Shown: piece by piece, positions 61,994 through 64,000 of the stretch | Layout of the letters: every line of letters begins with the position of its first letter | Numbering within the stretch: the stretch's first letter is position 1 | Origin: CAVVMA01 sp963830715 | GTDB lineage: Bacteria; Desulfobacterota; Binatia; Binatales; Binataceae | Assembly (NCBI GenBank): GCA_963830715.1 | Contig: CAWHNS010000005.1 | Span: 105,643-169,642 of the forward strand | DNA: 64,000 nt | Direction of reading: 5' to 3' | Translations under genes and position numbers: made by a program | The notes under the pieces: model-generated | Told to the model about the DNA's origin: nothing | The model's database searches: none | What the model saw: only the letters and a program-made list of their open reading frames with translations

Positions 61994-63370
61994 AGCGGCT
62001 CTCCCCGCCGCGCGTCGTAAACGACTGTGCCCCCGACCATCGTCAGGATCGCTTTGCCGTTCAGCTCCATTCCCGCGAACGGACAGTTGCGGCTCCGGGA
62101 CAGAAACTTGGCCGGATCGACGCGACCATCGCCAGGTTCGGGATCAATTATCGTGACGTCCGCGACGGCTCCTGGCGCCAGCGTGCCCGCTTCGAGCCGC
62201 AGAAGCCGGGCCGGATTCAGCGACATCAGCTCGACCAGGCGAACCGGCGAGATTAGCGAGCGATGCACCAGGCGAAGCGCGAGACCGAGGGCGGTTTCGA
62301 GCCCGATTACGCCGTTGGCGGCGCGCGTGAATGCTTGCGCGAGATCGCCGGGCGAGCCGATCGTGCGCGACGTTCCCCGGTCCGAAGAACCCGGCGAGCT
62401 GGTCCATCTGCTTGGAGCCACAGTCGTGCGGCGCGTGATCGGTCGCGATCATGTCGATGGTTCCGTCGCCAAGCGCGGCGATCAGCGCCTCGACATCGTC
62501 GGAGCGCCGGAGCGGCGGCGACATCTTGGCGTTCGGTCCCCAGGTCAGCACCGCGCGCTCGTCGAGGGTGAAGTGATGCGGCGTCGCTTCGCAGGTGACG
62601 CTCGCGCCGTTCGTGCGCGCAGTGCGGATCAACTCCAGGGATTCGGAAGTGGAGACATGGGCGACGTGAACCGCGGCGCCATCGCGCGCCGCCAGGGCCA
62701 GGTCGCGTGCGATACGCGCGGTCTCGGACGCAGCCGGCACGCCGGCGACTCCGAGCAGCCGGGCGACTTGACCTTCATTCACCGCGCCTCCGGCTGACAG
62801 CGCGCGGTCTTCTTCATGGAGTGAAACGGCGAAGCCGAGAGTGTTGATTTTCTTCAACGCCTGGGAAAGAACAGTCTCGTCATCGATCGGAATCCCGTCG
62901 TCGGAGAACAAGCGCGCACCCGCGGCTACCATCGCGGCACAATCGACCGGCTCGCGGCCCAGCAGCCCCTTGGTCACCGCCGACACCGGCACGAGCCGGG
63001 CCGCGTGCGCATGGTGGGCCTGATCCAGCGTGTAGCGCGCGACTTCGGGAGTGTCGTCAACCGGCGACGTATTGGCCATCGCGGCCACGGTGGTGAATCC
63101 ACCCGCCGCCGCGGCTCGCAATCCGCTCGCGATTGTTTCCTTCTCCGGGAAGCCCGGATCGCGCAGATGAACGTGTACGTCGATGAGGCCCGGCACGACC
63201 CAACAGCCGGAGGCGTCCACCGTGCTGTCGACCTGACGCCGGCGCCCATCGAGGACTCCGGGACGCTCGACCGCGGCGACCCTTCCGTCCGTGATCAGTA
63301 CATCGAAGGCGCCGTCCGTGCGGGTTGCAGGATCGATCACGCGGCCTCCCGTGACAAGAATCGACGTCAC
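61990..63370 (-). CDS. pyrC: Dihydroorotase (frameshifted near the C-terminus)
   Basis: Cyclises carbamoyl aspartate to dihydroorotate. Class I type: metal motif VPGLIDVHVHLRDPGFPEKE, AAAGGFTTVAAMANTSPVDD, VTCEATPHHFTLDE, MIATDHAPHDCGSKQMDQLA. Between about 62350 and 62395 the frame changes, after which GSPGDLAQAFTRAANGVIGL then ETALGLALRLVHRSLISPVR and VADVTIIDPEPGDGRVDPAK follow. About 459 residues. Start overlaps the pyrR stop (ATGA) and the stop overlaps the carA start, so the operon is translationally coupled. Confidence 0.92.
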
Positions 63371-63909
63371 CCTGCCCTCTCAGGTTCCTTCAGCGATTCG
63401 AGCATCGAGTAGATCACCACGCGGTCGGGATGCTTATGGGCCTGCCCTTCGGAGGTCGAAAGCCGGACCTGGACGCGTTCGGCGCGGGCGGTGGGAACGT
63501 TCTTGCCAACGTAGTTTGGGCGGATTGGAATGGCACGATGGCCGCGGTCGATCAGCACCGCGAGCTTCATCGCGGCCGGCCGCCCGCGCTTCCACAGCGT
63601 CGCCATCGCGCGCTGCACGGTCCATCCGCTGTGAATCACGTCATCGACCAGCACGATGGTGCGGCCCTCGACCTCGAAATCGGCGGTCCCGTCGAGCGGC
63701 TGGATAGTGCCGGCGCCGCTGACTACATCTGCGGCTGCGCAAGGCAGCCGGACTTTCGTGCGCGCTTCGATCAGGTCGCGCAGCCGCGTCGCTAGCAAGG
63801 CGCCGTGGCTGACTATTCCAACCATCGCGACGGCGCCCAAATCAGGCAAGTCCTGGATCAGTTGATCGGCCAGCGCCTCGCAAGCGCGCGCGACTTCCTC
63901 GCTGTTCAT
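63367..63909 (-). CDS. pyrR: PyrR-type pyrimidine regulator / phosphoribosyltransferase
   Basis: VAMVGIVSHGALLATRLRDL, the PRPP-loop region RTIVLVDDVIHSGWTVQRAM, then RPAAMKLAVLIDRGHRAIPI and RPNYVGKNVPTARAERVQVR are the PyrR hallmarks. The loop reads DDVIHSGWT where PyrR usually has DDVL(Y/F)TGRT. 180 residues. It heads pyrR-pyrC-carA-carB. In many bacteria pyrB lies between pyrR and pyrC; here pyrR directly overlaps pyrC. The frame is also open upstream of the ATG to the window edge. Confidence 0.85.
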   Translation of the reverse strand: MNSEEVARACEALADQLIQDLPDLGAVAMVGIVSHGALLATRLRDLIEARTKVRLPCAAADVVSGAGTIQPLDGTADFEVEGRTIVLVDDVIHSGWTVQRAMATLWKRGRPAAMKLAVLIDRGHRAIPIRPNYVGKNVPTARAERVQVRLSTSEGQAHKHPDRVVIYSMLESLKEPERAG

Positions 63910-64000
63910 GATCTCGCGCTGAGGCCCGCGGCGATAAGGCTCGTAACCGTGCTCTTCGGCCTGTTTCTCGCTGTCGAAGGCGGCCAGCGATCCTTCTTCG
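63910..64000 (-). other. Open frame continuing upstream of pyrR (partial)
   Basis: In frame with pyrR, the last 90 bases read EEGSLAAFDSEKQAEEHGYE then PYRRGPQREI without a stop. The composition looks coding, and the F.SE..AEE.GY.P pattern recalls small Ada-type metal-binding modules though the cysteines are absent. It may be the end of another gene whose stop is hidden by an indel, or an N-terminal extension of PyrR. Confidence 0.4.

Noticed and set aside
1..64000. tRNA, rRNA or CRISPR array
   Set aside because: No T-loop-like GGTTCGAATCC with paired acceptor, no rRNA core sequence and no regularly spaced repeats were seen.

Overview
The window is 64 kb of GC-rich DNA. Apart from one accessory island it is packed with bacterial housekeeping genes in short operons with overlapping stop/start codons. 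The cell looks Gram-negative: RlpA with a SPOR domain, a predicted outer-membrane-type lipoprotein, periplasmic DsbA-like and YfgM-like proteins. Paired acyl-CoA dehydrogenases, an LLM flavin oxidoreductase, DUF1573, GloVer-repeat and RIO1 kinase genes fit an uncultured soil lineage such as Binatota or a Desulfobacterota relative. That placement is inference; no rRNA or tRNA gene is visible to prove it.

Layout. 0-5.6 kb: aroQ-accB-accC, a DUF1573 protein, a permuted NlpC/P60-type hydrolase and a QueG-like Fe-S protein. 5.6-9.5 kb: a dispersed repeat with a GxxExxY nuclease gene, hemB, a seven-repeat secreted GloVer protein and a RIO1-type kinase behind two hairpins. 10-16.8 kb: two coupled acyl-CoA dehydrogenases, a ferredoxin/zinc-ribbon fusion, ilvA, a GFA protein, two small coupled genes and a MerR-TPR regulator. 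17-18.8 kb: hisH-hisF-ribH, with RibH resembling the archaeal type. 19.5-27.7 kb: two APC transporters with cytosolic C-terminal domains and a histidine kinase/NtrC-type pair. 27.7-41.2 kb: LLM oxidoreductase, hicAB, DUF1499, two methyltransferase-type genes (one is cobalamin-dependent metH), DUF4037-SRPBCC, MoxR-VWA, a bifunctional-nuclease-family protein, a YfgM-like TPR protein and a DsbA-like protein.

41.36-47.22 kb is the main discovery. Two different IS1595-family (ISXO2-like) transposons lie end to end. They share one 8-bp target ACTACGAT that appears left of the first, between them, and right of the second. Each has its own 24-25 bp inverted repeats, a zinc-ribbon transposase, a small basic reading frame downstream of the transposase, and its own cargo (DUF3800 plus small proteins; two membrane proteins). 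A third related end abuts the last target copy. The region after it (47.2-49.4 kb) has two secreted paralogues and a duplicated leader.

49.5-64 kb returns to core genes: TPR protein, dGTPase, rlpA, a lipoprotein-like HExxH protease, NUDIX, recG, a methyltransferase, and a pyrimidine operon pyrR-pyrC-carA-carB (read on the minus strand) that lacks pyrB.

One caution applies throughout. Single-base frameshifts break at least fifteen genes, including essential ones (accB, hemB, metH, carA, pyrC), while long neighbours (carB, recG, accC) are intact. Most are probably consensus indel errors, so broken genes are described here as their reconstructed products. The transposase of the second element (four shifts) and carA (about seven) are the strongest candidates for real decay or a local low-quality consensus.
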